The position numbers and the translations under genes are program-made. Positions 1-7,983 of a stretch of DNA of 23,762 bases are shown in pieces (within the stretch, counting starts at the first letter, position 1; the number at the start of each line of letters is the position of its first letter). The stretch is from an uncultured Planctomycetales bacterium (GTDB lineage: Bacteria > Planctomycetota > Planctomycetia > Pirellulales > S012-138): NCBI GenBank assembly GCA_937982665.1, contig CALJLD010000208.1, positions 1 through 23,762 on the forward strand, written 5' to 3'. Below the pieces are notes generated by a model, which ran no database searches, had not been told where the DNA came from, and saw only the letters and a list, made by a program, of their open reading frames with translations.

Positions 1-1101
1 CGGATACGGCGTTAACAACTCAACGCCTGTGGCGGTCACGCGATAGTTGTTTTCGATCCGCATGCCTGCTTTGAGTTCCGGTCCGTACAGGCCCGGTTCG
101 ACGGTAAAGACATCACCATCCAGGAATACGTCATCCCAATGTGAGTTCAGGTAAGGCGGCTCATGCGGAAAGAGCCCCAAACCATGCCCAAGGTGGTGGG
201 GAAATCCGTCAGGCAGAAACGTGTTCAACATTTGGGACACTTCGGCAAAGAGTTCGCGACAGCGCGTGCCCGGCTTGACGTTTCTCTCCACGATGTCGAA
301 TACCGACACGACTTTTTCCCAAGCAGCGAGTTGGGCATCCGTCGGCTTTCCGTCGACAGCAAATGTGCGACTGTTGTCGGCGAAGTAACCACGATAGGCC
401 GGGCCGAGATCGAGGATGTACAACTCGCCGGCTTGGGCAGGCCGGTTGCGCGGCGGGCCGCCGCCGGAGTTACATTGGTAATCGTTCCCGGTGCCGGTCA
501 GCATCTCGCCAAGTTCCTTGACCGCGGCGGCTTGCAGCCGGTTGAACACGGTGAGTTCATCAGCGCCCGGCTGGATGACTTCTTTCGCGGCGTCGTACAT
601 TGCCGTTGTGGCGTCCGTCGCGCGTTTCATCAATTCCAGCTCGTCCGGCAACTTGCTGCGGCGCATTTGCCAGAGTTCGCTTTCGAGACAAGTGGCGACC
701 GGGTCGCCCAACGCGGTCAGCAGGATAGGGCCGGCTGTGGTACCTTCTATGCCAACCCTCTTCGCCATCCCGGCTGATGTGATCAGACGCTCTCGCAGCG
801 CAGTTGCGCATGCCTGAAGTTGATCGTTGCGCAAAGTGAACAAGTGCTGAGCGGGATAAGCAACGGCCGTTCCGTCAAATCCTTCCGGCGGGCAGGTCTC
901 AGGATGTACAAGAACGCAGGAGCCATCCGCGCGAAGCGCTGCGGCAACGCACAACGTCGGTGCACAGCGATAGCCGGTGAGCCATTGCACATGCATGGGA
1001 TTGGTCACCACGACCAGATCCAGACGGCGGATTTGCATTTGCCGCAGCAAACGCTCTTGCCGCGCCCGACAGTACTCGGGTGCAAGGACGAGAAATGGCA
1101 T
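1..1101 (-). CDS. M24 family metallopeptidase (Xaa-Pro aminopeptidase type), 3' end cut by window edge
   Basis: Predicted cytosolic dinuclear-metal aminopeptidase that releases N-terminal residues preceding proline. 367 codons are visible and the C-terminus lies beyond position 1. Residues 1-130 form a creatinase-like N-terminal domain with NPMHVQWLTGY near the start. The pita-bread catalytic domain follows. All five expected metal ligands are present: D231 in LDLGPAYRGYFAD, D242 in the same motif, H306 in HHLGHGLG, E335 in VEPGLYGP and E350 in RIENNYRV. The supporting histidines H302/H303 and H313 (FPHEP) are also kept, so the enzyme should be active. I chose the ATG at 1101 because no other ATG, GTG or TTG occurs in frame between it and the upstream in-frame stop. 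It lies 101 bp downstream of dnaA on the same strand, so read-through transcription is possible. The family is certain; exact specificity (aminopeptidase versus prolidase) is not. Confidence 0.93.
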   Translation of the reverse strand, partial: MPFLVLAPEYCRARQERLLRQMQIRRLDLVVVTNPMHVQWLTGYRCAPTLCVAAALRADGSCVLVHPETCPPEGFDGTAVAYPAQHLFTLRNDQLQACATALRERLITSAGMAKRVGIEGTTAGPILLTALGDPVATCLESELWQMRRSKLPDELELMKRATDATTAMYDAAKEVIQPGADELTVFNRLQAAAVKELGEMLTGTGNDYQCNSGGGPPRNRPAQAGELYILDLGPAYRGYFADNSRTFAVDGKPTDAQLAAWEKVVSVFDIVERNVKPGTRCRELFAEVSQMLNTFLPDGFPHHLGHGLGLFPHEPPYLNSHWDDVFLDGDVFTVEPGLYGPELKAGMRIENNYRVTATGVELLTPYP

Positions 1102-1202
1102 CAGCTCAGGACGCTCAGCTGTTAGGGCCCGCTTTGCTGTCCAGCCTAGCGTTTCGCGCCATCACTGCCCAGCAAACGCCTGTTTCCGCAGGAAAAAGCA
1201 GA

Positions 1203-2681
1203 TCAACTGACGCGTAATCGCGATTCGAGTCGCCGCACGGCTTCGTCAGCAGTCCAATTGCCAGAGTTGCATTGCAGCTCCTGACCGTTCTCAACCCACT
1301 GATTGACTTTCTTTTGGGCAGAAACGACCGTGCTGTGGCTGCGACCTCCGAAATAGCTGCCGATCTCGCTGAGTGCGGCGCGAGTGTATTTGCGAGCCAG
1401 CCACATGGCCAGCATTCGCGGCTGGCTGACATCTTGGGTCTTGCGCGATGAGCGCAATTGTTTGGGCTCCAGTTGAAATTCCTGGCAGACGGCCTGCTCG
1501 ATCTCCTTGAGCTGCAGTTTGGGAGCTGGCCGGCTTATGGACTCAGCAAGCGTTGAGACGACGCACTCGGCGTTGATTTCTTCACTGGTGGCCAACTGTT
1601 GGGCGAACAACTTGTTGACCGCCCCGCAGAGTTCTCGCGCATGAGATTCGATTCGGCCGGCAATCAGCCGTACGACATCATCCTCTAGCTGTAAGCTACG
1701 GAGTTTGGCGAAGCGACGGACGAGCCCTTCACGCTCCGGTAATTCCGGATAGGCCATTTGGCAGGCCAAACCGGCTTGCAACCGCGTTTGCAATTCCGGC
1801 CCCAGGCCCGGCAACTCCGCAGGCTGGCGGTCCGCGGCGAGAATGACCTGGCGACCATCGCGAGCGAGCGAATCAACCGTGTACAGTAATTCTTCTTCCG
1901 TGCGACGCTTGCCACAGATGAACTGCAGGTCATCGATCAATAACAAATCCACATCGCGATATTTGCGACGGAAGCTGGGCATGCCGCCCCCTTTCAACGC
2001 CGCGACAAAGTAGGTTGTGAATTGTTCTGCGGTCAGGAACACGGCCGTGCGTCCGGACTTGCGGCTGCGTGACCAGATGCCTTCCAGCAAGTGCGTCTTG
2101 CCCACGGAAGATGGCCCAAAGACAAAGTACGGCGACACCGTGCCGGGCTGTTCAATGATGAGTTCGGCAGCTTTGAACGCCGTACGATTGGATTCACCCA
2201 CCACAAAGTCATCCAACGTGGCGAAGCGTTTGGCAGGCCGTGAAGTTGCCGTAGCAGGCAAAGTACTTGTTTGTGGGTCACTTGGCGCGATGTTGGCGCG
2301 CGAGCGCGAGCGTTGCGCGGAGCTCGCGGCTTCAGCAAGTGAAGCTGTACTCAACGTGGCGAGTTGCGTTGAGTGCGCAGACTCGCGAGAGTCCCCACGC
2401 GTGCCGTCCTTAAGGGCGTCCCCCAATTGAAACTGCAGGCCGCGCTTCCCATCGGCGATTTCGCGCAGGCACTCCAGCAAGTCATTGCGGAAGTTTCGCT
2501 GCAACCATTCCAGGACGAATTGGTTGGGCGCGGAGACACAGAGCGCTTGCCCGACACATGCCATGTGAGTTGATTCGCCGAACCAAAGTTCGTAACGAAT
2601 GTCACCGACACGCTCCCGCAAGAGCGTCCGCAATGCGGACACGAATTCCTTTTCGTCGCGTATCACTTCCTGTGTCCCCAA
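1203..2681 (-). CDS. dnaA: Chromosomal replication initiator DnaA
   Basis: AAA+ initiator that binds DnaA boxes at oriC and opens the origin. Full length at 492 aa. Domain I spans about 10-90, followed by a Ser/Ala/Thr-rich linker (95-150). Domain III carries Walker A GPSSVGKT (189-196), Walker B LLLIDD (246-251), sensor-I-like AADRQP (282-287), a box VII arginine in LQTRLQAGL (R300) and sensor-II-like RELCGAVNKL (R349). Domain IV has the signature GGRSHSTVVSA (445-455), where most bacteria have GGRDH. The farthest start is TTG at 2681. An in-frame GTG at 2666 with GGGGA 9 bp before it is an equally good start. A sigma70-like promoter lies at 2859-2886. No dnaN or recF is adjacent on either side. 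Identity is very sure; the start is not. Confidence 0.96.
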   Translation of the reverse strand: MGTQEVIRDEKEFVSALRTLLRERVGDIRYELWFGESTHMACVGQALCVSAPNQFVLEWLQRNFRNDLLECLREIADGKRGLQFQLGDALKDGTRGDSRESAHSTQLATLSTASLAEAASSAQRSRSRANIAPSDPQTSTLPATATSRPAKRFATLDDFVVGESNRTAFKAAELIIEQPGTVSPYFVFGPSSVGKTHLLEGIWSRSRKSGRTAVFLTAEQFTTYFVAALKGGGMPSFRRKYRDVDLLLIDDLQFICGKRRTEEELLYTVDSLARDGRQVILAADRQPAELPGLGPELQTRLQAGLACQMAYPELPEREGLVRRFAKLRSLQLEDDVVRLIAGRIESHARELCGAVNKLFAQQLATSEEINAECVVSTLAESISRPAPKLQLKEIEQAVCQEFQLEPKQLRSSRKTQDVSQPRMLAMWLARKYTRAALSEIGSYFGGRSHSTVVSAQKKVNQWVENGQELQCNSGNWTADEAVRRLESRLRVS

Positions 2682-3241
2682 CGCCCAGTTTTTCGTCGGC
2701 GCGCAGGCTGAGACAGCGCACGCGCAACTTAAACTGTGAGGTATGAAGGAGATGCCGCGAATCGCTGCTTCGATTCGTCCGTCGCGTCGATATCCGCCGC
2801 TGAGTTTCTCGACCTCGTTGCGGCGAATGCGGCCAGTTGTTTGTCACCCAGGGGCGTGATTCTACGCTTGCTAGCTTAGCTGTCAAAAGGCGCAGCGACA
2901 AAGAAATGCAAACGTCCTGGCGCGCGCTTCGTTAGACCATGAAAACTCGGTGAATTTCGCGACAAAGCCGCTTCAAAATTTTTTGTGCGCGGAGTGGAAA
3001 ACGTGTCGTCGTCGCACATCACGGTTGGGTTTCTTTGAAACCGATGCGCGTAAGTCTTGCTCTGGCAAACACAAAGGAGAACTTGTAAACAAGAGGATTG
3101 ATCTTCTTGCGTCCTGTGCGCAGCCCCATTCCATCCGTAAGAACTCGATACCACCTGGACAAGTTGTACGTCATTGAACGCTGGAAGCGAATTTCCAACT
3201 TCGACGGCAACTCGTAAGACATCCGCCAAGAGTCATCCATT
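2682..3241. other. 560-bp intergenic region between divergent dnaA and FmdB-type gene
   Basis: No convincing gene is present: the short open frames here lack family motifs and ribosome sites. The left part holds the dnaA promoter and leader. A short A/T-rich patch (around 2973-2985) and the inverted repeat CTTGTAAACAAG (around 3083-3094) are visible. Only one weak DnaA-box-like match, TTTTCCACT on the minus strand near 2994-3002, was seen, so this is not supported as an origin. Confidence 0.5.
2859..2886 (-). promoter_or_regulatory. Sigma70-type promoter upstream of dnaA
   Basis: On the minus strand a perfect -35 TTGACA (2886-2881) and a near-consensus -10 TAGAAT (2864-2859) are separated by 16 bp. 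Transcription would start near 2852, giving a leader of about 170 nt before the dnaA start. It is the best promoter match I found in the window. Assignment to dnaA is by position and strand only. Confidence 0.55.
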
Positions 3242-3475
3242 ATGCCATTGTTTGAATTCGCATGTGCGCAATGTGGGACGGAGTTTGAAGAGCTGATCTT
3301 TGGCGACGAGCGCGCGAGCTGCCCAAATTGCCACGCCAAGAAAGTTGAGAAGCGATTGAGCGTGCCGGCCCCAGGACGCGTTGCGGCTTCGCTGCCAATT
3401 TGCCAGCCAAATCATAGCCCCGCTGGCGGCTGCGGACTGCCGCAATGTGGGCAGGGCCAATGCGGCATGGAGTGA
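3242..3475 (+). CDS. FmdB-type zinc-ribbon small protein
   Basis: Small cytosolic protein of 77 aa starting MPLFEFACAQCGTEFEELI, the classic opening of the FmdB/CxxC regulatory-protein zinc-ribbon family. Zinc would be held by C8-x2-C11 and C27-x2-C30 (SCPNCH). The family is widespread; roles range from putative transcriptional regulation to unknown. After residue 50 it carries a second cysteine-rich tail, GGCGLPQCGQGQCGM, also common in short members. The ribosome site before the ATG is weak (AAGAG about 9 bp upstream). It stands alone on the plus strand, divergent from dnaA and convergent with the next gene. Function cannot be given beyond metal binding. Confidence 0.85.
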   Translation: MPLFEFACAQCGTEFEELIFGDERASCPNCHAKKVEKRLSVPAPGRVAASLPICQPNHSPAGGCGLPQCGQGQCGME

Positions 3476-3490
3476 GCAAGAGTACGATCA

Positions 3491-3508
3491 CCGCTGTTTG
3501 ATCAGCGG
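3491..3508. terminator. Hairpin between two convergent genes
   Basis: CCGCTG (3491-3496) and CAGCGG (3503-3508) form a 6-bp stem with a 6-nt loop just downstream of the zinc-ribbon gene. It overlaps the stop codon of the minus-strand gene ending at 3502. No T-run follows on either strand, so factor-independent termination is uncertain. Confidence 0.3.
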
Positions 3509-4644
3509 AGCGTATTCAACATCCGCGCAAGCGTGCGATTCCGCGGAGAATCGTCACGACGAGAAACTTCGCTCTGTAGCAACTGGACCGCGACTTGAAG
3601 TTCCGCACCAGCCCGCGCGGCCATTGCAGGATCGCCGCGAAGTGCCGCGTAACGAGCAAGCGAATCGGCACGATTCTTTGCCGCCTCGGTCAACTCGAAT
3701 AGGTTCTGTTGATTGATCGGGGCGGAAGCCAGCAAGCGGTAACGGGAAAGCGCGTGCTGCATGGCATGCTTTGCCGCAAATCCAGCTGTTTCCCGATTTC
3801 CGGCCGAGCGTGCCAAGAGTTCTTGCGCGCGGGAGAAATAGTACCGCGATTTGATAAAGGCCGGCGAATTGGTCCCAGCTTGCGTAGCTCGATAAACTTC
3901 CGCGACGCGGCCCAAGGTTTGATTCAGTTCGCCAGCAGTAAAAGAACTCGCGCCGGTTGCCGAGTTATCGGCCGCTTCCAGTCGTGCATCAAGAATCCAG
4001 TTCACGCCCATGACAAGTTGGTCGGGAGTTGCCTCGCCGGCCGCATGGGCTTTCAGCAGATCCTGGTATGCGGTCTGCGCCGCGCTAACAAGCTGGGCGA
4101 GCTGCTCCTCGGCGTTACTCGAGTTCTTCGCGGCTTCATACTCCACTTGTGCCGCCAGAAAGTCCGCCATCGACCGGGTGGCATTACGGCCTAAGCCGTC
4201 GCCTGGCCATTGGGCTCCACGAATCCAATCGCCGATCGAGTCAGAGTTGGCGGAGTCGGCAACTTGGCTTGTGGATTCGTCGGCTTCGCTTCTGCCCAAG
4301 ACAGAAATGGAAAAAGCCAATTCGCCCAGCGAAAGTTGATTTCCTTTCACCGCCTCCTGCATGTCGCCAAACCAGTCTGGCTGGCCGTTCAACATGTATG
4401 GGCCTGCAGACTGGCTGTTCGCCGCTGTTTGCTGGCTGCCCGTTCCGCGGATGATCTCCGTTTTCGGGACGTCTTGCTGAGCCAAGGAGGCGTTTTGCCG
4501 CGAACCTTGCGGTGGCTTCGCGAGCACGTTGAGCACAAGCGCACCGCCGCTGATCGCCAGACATACGGTGACCATTGCAACTCGCGAGGGTGTCACCCGG
4601 CCCGGCCGGTTCGTTCGCAAATCAGCAGGAGTTTCTGTGTTCAC
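3502..4644 (-). CDS. Membrane-anchored helical protein of unknown function
   Basis: I do not recognise this 380-aa protein. A short cytoplasmic N-terminus (about 20 aa, ending TPSRVAM) is followed by one hydrophobic segment (about 22-43, VTVCLAISGGALVLNVLA), which suggests an uncleaved signal anchor with the rest outside the membrane. Residues 45-90 are polar and Ser/Gln-rich. From about 155 to the end it is alanine-, leucine- and glutamine-rich with helix-forming periodicity, resembling TPR-like or coiled helical bundles, but no repeat register is clear. No catalytic motif or cysteine pair is visible. Start is GTG at 4644. It lies 26 bp downstream of the HEXXH protein gene on the same strand, so the two are probably one operon and may act together in the cell envelope. 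Confidence 0.72.
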   Translation of the reverse strand: MNTETPADLRTNRPGRVTPSRVAMVTVCLAISGGALVLNVLAKPPQGSRQNASLAQQDVPKTEIIRGTGSQQTAANSQSAGPYMLNGQPDWFGDMQEAVKGNQLSLGELAFSISVLGRSEADESTSQVADSANSDSIGDWIRGAQWPGDGLGRNATRSMADFLAAQVEYEAAKNSSNAEEQLAQLVSAAQTAYQDLLKAHAAGEATPDQLVMGVNWILDARLEAADNSATGASSFTAGELNQTLGRVAEVYRATQAGTNSPAFIKSRYYFSRAQELLARSAGNRETAGFAAKHAMQHALSRYRLLASAPINQQNLFELTEAAKNRADSLARYAALRGDPAMAARAGAELQVAVQLLQSEVSRRDDSPRNRTLARMLNTLR

Positions 4645-4670
4645 AGTGATTTGGTCTCGTGCGCAAGATC

Positions 4671-5849
4671 CTAGCGAAGAATTGTTCGCGGCGGAGTTTG
4701 TGAGTCGCTTGGCGGATTTGACTGAACGGGTGAGTGGTTACGCGACCATTCCAACAACAATCGTGTTTCACCGTTGCCAGTTGGTGCTTTGTTCGCGGAC
4801 CCATTCGAAGTCGTGGAACTGCTTGAGTTGGCGGCGGGTTGGACACCCCCTTGCCGAGGATCTTGCCCTGGCGCGTTGCCTGGTTCAGGAGACTTCGTCG
4901 GCCGCCAATCGTTTGCCGGCGGCGGCGCTTGCTGGTTGCGGTTTGTGGAGCGCGGGTCCGGGGTCGGTTGCCGTCCATATCCGGGGACGGGATTCGTTGT
5001 GCCTGCCAGACGAACACCAGGGTCTTGTCCGCGGTACGTGACATCGTCGCTGCCGGAAGCGGGAACAGTCGCGGACGCCACGCTGACGTTGCCGTTGTTG
5101 TTGATGGGGCTACCAGCGGCCACCCAGTCCAACCAGGTATTCTGCAAGTTGGACATGCTTTCAAATCCGTAGTGCTGTTGTAGCGCGCCAACCCAGTTCT
5201 CGGACTTGAGACCCGCAGTCAAAAACTGAAGGTACTTGGCCTTGCCCCCCTGTTGGATGAGATACGTTGCCAGCGAATGTCCCTGTGCGTAGAGCGGTAG
5301 CACGTCGCGAGGGTATTCCTTCATCCGAAACATATGACTGAACGAGATTCCCCGGCCAGTTTGCAAGAATTGAATCAGCATCCGCTGCTGCTTGTCACGT
5401 TCGCTTTGATGTTCAACTGTTGTACAAGCGCCTTCGTCTGCCCAGCGCGGTAAGGGCTGGCGGAAGTGCGTTGCAAAAACCGTGTGTGTCACTTCATGGG
5501 GGAGCACAGAATCTAACAGCCTGTCCATGGGACCTTGGATGTCCATGTTCCAGCCGAAGACTTCGCCGCGGTCAAAAACAAAACTCGTTGCTCCGCCAGC
5601 GCCGAGATTCGGACCGACCTTCACGCGGATCGGGCACGGTCGAGACCAGCCGGGCATTTCCTTGCCGAGCCATTCAATCGCCAGTTCCCGGCGGTATTTC
5701 TCGGCTCGTTCTGCGACGAGCCGCGCGACCTGAGGGCTGTCCGCCTCGACCAAAAAATTTGCTGTGCGATAGTTTGCCGCGGTGGCAAAACTGGCCGGAA
5801 TGAGAAGTACGGCCAATGCAAGCGCGAACCGAACCATGCGAGCTTCCAT
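4671..5849 (-). CDS. Secreted HEXXH (gluzincin-type) metallopeptidase-like protein
   Basis: 392 aa. A signal peptide (about 1-25, ALALAVLLIPASFATAA) predicts export. The core (27-235) resembles planctomycete DUF1570/peptidase-MA-like proteins. The zinc motif HEVTH lies at 118-122, and E139 in WADEGACTT is the expected third ligand, 16 residues after H122. E119 is the catalytic base, so all catalytic residues appear intact. Residues 240-392 form a long Pro/Ser/Asn/Gly-rich tail with no predicted fold, perhaps a linker or wall-spanning region. Start is ATG at 5849; a second in-frame ATG (codon 5) preceded by GGA is an alternative. The downstream partner is the membrane-anchored protein 26 bp away. 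Substrate is unknown. Peptidase fold is fairly sure; activity is inferred from motif only. Confidence 0.8.
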   Translation of the reverse strand: MEARMVRFALALAVLLIPASFATAANYRTANFLVEADSPQVARLVAERAEKYRRELAIEWLGKEMPGWSRPCPIRVKVGPNLGAGGATSFVFDRGEVFGWNMDIQGPMDRLLDSVLPHEVTHTVFATHFRQPLPRWADEGACTTVEHQSERDKQQRMLIQFLQTGRGISFSHMFRMKEYPRDVLPLYAQGHSLATYLIQQGGKAKYLQFLTAGLKSENWVGALQQHYGFESMSNLQNTWLDWVAAGSPINNNGNVSVASATVPASGSDDVTYRGQDPGVRLAGTTNPVPGYGRQPTPDPRSTNRNQQAPPPANDWRPTKSPEPGNAPGQDPRQGGVQPAANSSSSTTSNGSANKAPTGNGETRLLLEWSRNHSPVQSNPPSDSQTPPRTILR

Positions 5850-6290
5850 GCTCTTGCCTTTGTTAACTGCTGGGTCAGTTGTGCGAACCGCTTCCTTGCG
5901 TCCGCTTTCGGCTTCACGTGTGATGGTTGTCCCGGTTGGGGGTTTGCCACCAGGTTGATGCAGGGTATCTGCGAACTGACAACTGCAAACCTTGGACCAA
6001 CATTGTCACCTGGTTGCAAGTCGCAGCGCTTCCACCTTTGCGATCACGGCGAAGCCATGTTCCCTGGCGTTGTCCTTAGTGCATTTTTCGCAGCTGTCGG
6101 ACGGTTGCCCAGGTGAAAAGTTTTCAAAGCGTACTCTGTTTGAATAGATCGACCTAGAGAGATTCGCGACCGCGTAAACTCGTCTCGAATAACTGGTCAG
6201 GCAAACCTTGAGGATGGTAGCGAGCAGATCAACGTTGCTGCCGCCGCTGGCAAATAGCAACGATTGTCTACGTCCCAGCAAGTGATAGCG
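5850..6290. other. 441-bp intergenic region
   Basis: Holds no supported gene. It must contain the start signals for the minus-strand metallopeptidase gene, but I see no clear -35/-10 pair. A perfect inverted repeat TGAAAAGTTTTCA (6114-6126) is a possible operator. A 91-codon minus-strand frame inside (6006-6281) has no recognisable motif and is treated as noise. Confidence 0.4.
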
Positions 6291-6716
6291 TCACTTAGCT
6301 TGCAGCAACTGCAGCGTGCGCTCGTCGGGCTGATTGTCGTAGTATTCGCGCAACGCCGCACCAAAGAACTGCGAATGGCCTTCACACGCCTGAAATAGCG
6401 TCATACACGAGCGAAACTTGAAATCGTCAGGGCTACTGAAGATCTCATAGGCACTGCGACCTTCGATATCCAAGACCAACTGTGTGCATTCAAGCAAGCG
6501 AGCGCCGAGCAGCGGATGCGACAGATACTCACGCGCTTCTGCTAGCGATGCAATCCCGTAGAAGCTGGCCGTAGGCGAGTGGCCCAAGCCTTTGAGTTGC
6601 GGGAAGACAAACCACATCCAGTGGCTTTGCTTTTGCCCAATGAGCAATTCTTGCAGAACCTCGTCATAGACATCGGCTTGGGCTTCAACGAAACGGTTGA
6701 GGTTGAAATCGTCCAT
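6291..6716 (-). CDS. DUF1810 family protein
   Basis: 141 aa when started at the ATG at 6716. The opening MDDFNLNRFVEAQ followed by GQKQSHWMWFVFPQLKGLG is characteristic of the DUF1810 family, small soluble helical proteins found across bacteria and some eukaryotes, with no settled biochemical function. The later YEIFSSPDDFKFRSCMTLF and DERTLQLL segments also fit the family, and length is typical (about 140 aa). A longer start at 6758 would overlap the end of the M16 gene and add 14 residues that family members do not normally have, so I prefer 6716, although its ribosome site is poor. It lies 28 bp after the M16 gene on the same strand and is probably the last gene of that unit. Confidence 0.88.
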   Translation of the reverse strand: MDDFNLNRFVEAQADVYDEVLQELLIGQKQSHWMWFVFPQLKGLGHSPTASFYGIASLAEAREYLSHPLLGARLLECTQLVLDIEGRSAYEIFSSPDDFKFRSCMTLFQACEGHSQFFGAALREYYDNQPDERTLQLLQAK

Positions 6717-6744
6717 AACTGCCAACAAGGTTTGGGCAGGTAGG

Positions 6745-7983
6745 CTATGAGTCCACACTCATGTTTTCGACAGGGCCAATCGTCACGGTTGTGGATTCGG
6801 TCAGAGGATACTTATTGAGCACGCGATTCACGTCTTCCAAAGTCACCGCATCAACCAGGTCCAACTCCTGTCGCACGCTGAGGTAATCTCCCCGGGCAAT
6901 CCAATGGCTGCCCACGGCAAACAGTCTGCGGCGGCTGCGCTCGCCCGCCAAGACAAGTCTGGCCTTGGTCTTGCTCTTGGCTTGCGCGAGTTCGATCTCG
7001 GTCAAGCCGTCCGCGAGTGCTTCCTGATACGTTTCCCGCAGGATACGCAAGTTGGCTTCAGCCTTCTCCGGCTCGCAGCTCAACATTGTCCAAAAGATGC
7101 CGCCGCCTTGGTATTCCACGTAATACAAGCCGGCGTGTTCGGCTTCACCAGAGTCAATCAGTTTCCAATACAACCGGCTCCCGGAACTGTCTCCCAAAAT
7201 GGTTGAGATCAAGTCGGCCGCAAAGCGGTCATCGCTTTCCGCACCCGGGGCATCGGAGAGGTTCACCGTGTATTGTTGAGCGGACGTCTCTTTCTTGAGT
7301 TGATGAAAACCAGGAAAGCGCGGGGGTGTGACAACTTGCCGAGACGTCTCGAAACGCTGCCACGCGCCGCACCGTTGCGAGGTCATCTCCACCAGATGAT
7401 CGAAATCAACATTGCCAGCGGCGACAAGTGAAATGTTGCCGGGGCTGTAGCGGCGTTCAAAGTAGTCGCGCATTTGCTCAACACGCAGTCGCTCGATTGA
7501 TTCGACGCTGCCCAGGACATTGTGTCCCAGCGGATGTTTGCCGAAGTGCCACTCCTCGCATTTCTCGTCAGCTCCAAACGGTGGCTGATCTTCGTACATC
7601 TTGATTTCTTCGATGATGACCTGTTTCTCCGTATCGAAATCCTCGACGCGAAGCGCGGGCCGCATGATATCGGAGAGGATGTCCAGGGTTGGCTCCAGGT
7701 AATCCGGCAGAACAGCCGCCCAATAAGCGGTTGTCTCTTTGGAGGTGAAGGCGTTGTTCTCCGCGCCCATCGCGTCGAACTCGCGGTTCACAGCTTCCGC
7801 CGAACGCTTGGACGTTCCTTTGAAGGCCATGTGTTCCAGAAAGTGACTCACGCCAGCAAGCTCCGGCGTTTCATCGCGCGAGCCGGTCTTCACGAAGAAG
7901 CCCAACGCCGCGACGCGCGCGTCCGGATTGCACTCCGCAACGATTTCCAAGCCGTTATCAAGCGTCGCCTGCCGAAACTCCAA
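6745..7983 (-). CDS. M16 family zinc peptidase, catalytic subunit
   Basis: 412 aa, the usual size for an M16B half-enzyme (mitochondrial processing peptidase-beta/PqqF-like). The inverted zinc motif HFLEH is at 47-51 and the third ligand is E125 or E126 in VIIEEIKMYEDQ, about 75 residues on, so the active site is complete. The C-terminal domain starts after about 210. Where active single-chain relatives have an Arg/Tyr substrate-binding pair (R-x6-Y in LREKRGLxYS), this protein reads KLIDSGEAEHAGLYYVEY and lacks the Arg. That residue is supplied by the adjacent upstream M16 gene, whose 3' end it overlaps by 26 bp, which points to translational coupling and a heterodimer. No signal peptide is seen, so it is probably cytosolic. 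ATG start at 7983. Confidence 0.94.
   Translation of the reverse strand: MEFRQATLDNGLEIVAECNPDARVAALGFFVKTGSRDETPELAGVSHFLEHMAFKGTSKRSAEAVNREFDAMGAENNAFTSKETTAYWAAVLPDYLEPTLDILSDIMRPALRVEDFDTEKQVIIEEIKMYEDQPPFGADEKCEEWHFGKHPLGHNVLGSVESIERLRVEQMRDYFERRYSPGNISLVAAGNVDFDHLVEMTSQRCGAWQRFETSRQVVTPPRFPGFHQLKKETSAQQYTVNLSDAPGAESDDRFAADLISTILGDSSGSRLYWKLIDSGEAEHAGLYYVEYQGGGIFWTMLSCEPEKAEANLRILRETYQEALADGLTEIELAQAKSKTKARLVLAGERSRRRLFAVGSHWIARGDYLSVRQELDLVDAVTLEDVNRVLNKYPLTESTTVTIGPVENMSVDS

Noticed and set aside
2682..3241. Chromosomal origin next to dnaA
   Set aside because: Only one poor DnaA-box-like site and a short A/T patch were seen; no box cluster, no dnaN, and no strand-switch evidence can be judged in a short window.
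6006..6281. 91-codon minus-strand frame between the HEXXH and DUF1810 genes
   Set aside because: No motif, no signal peptide, no ribosome site and atypical composition.
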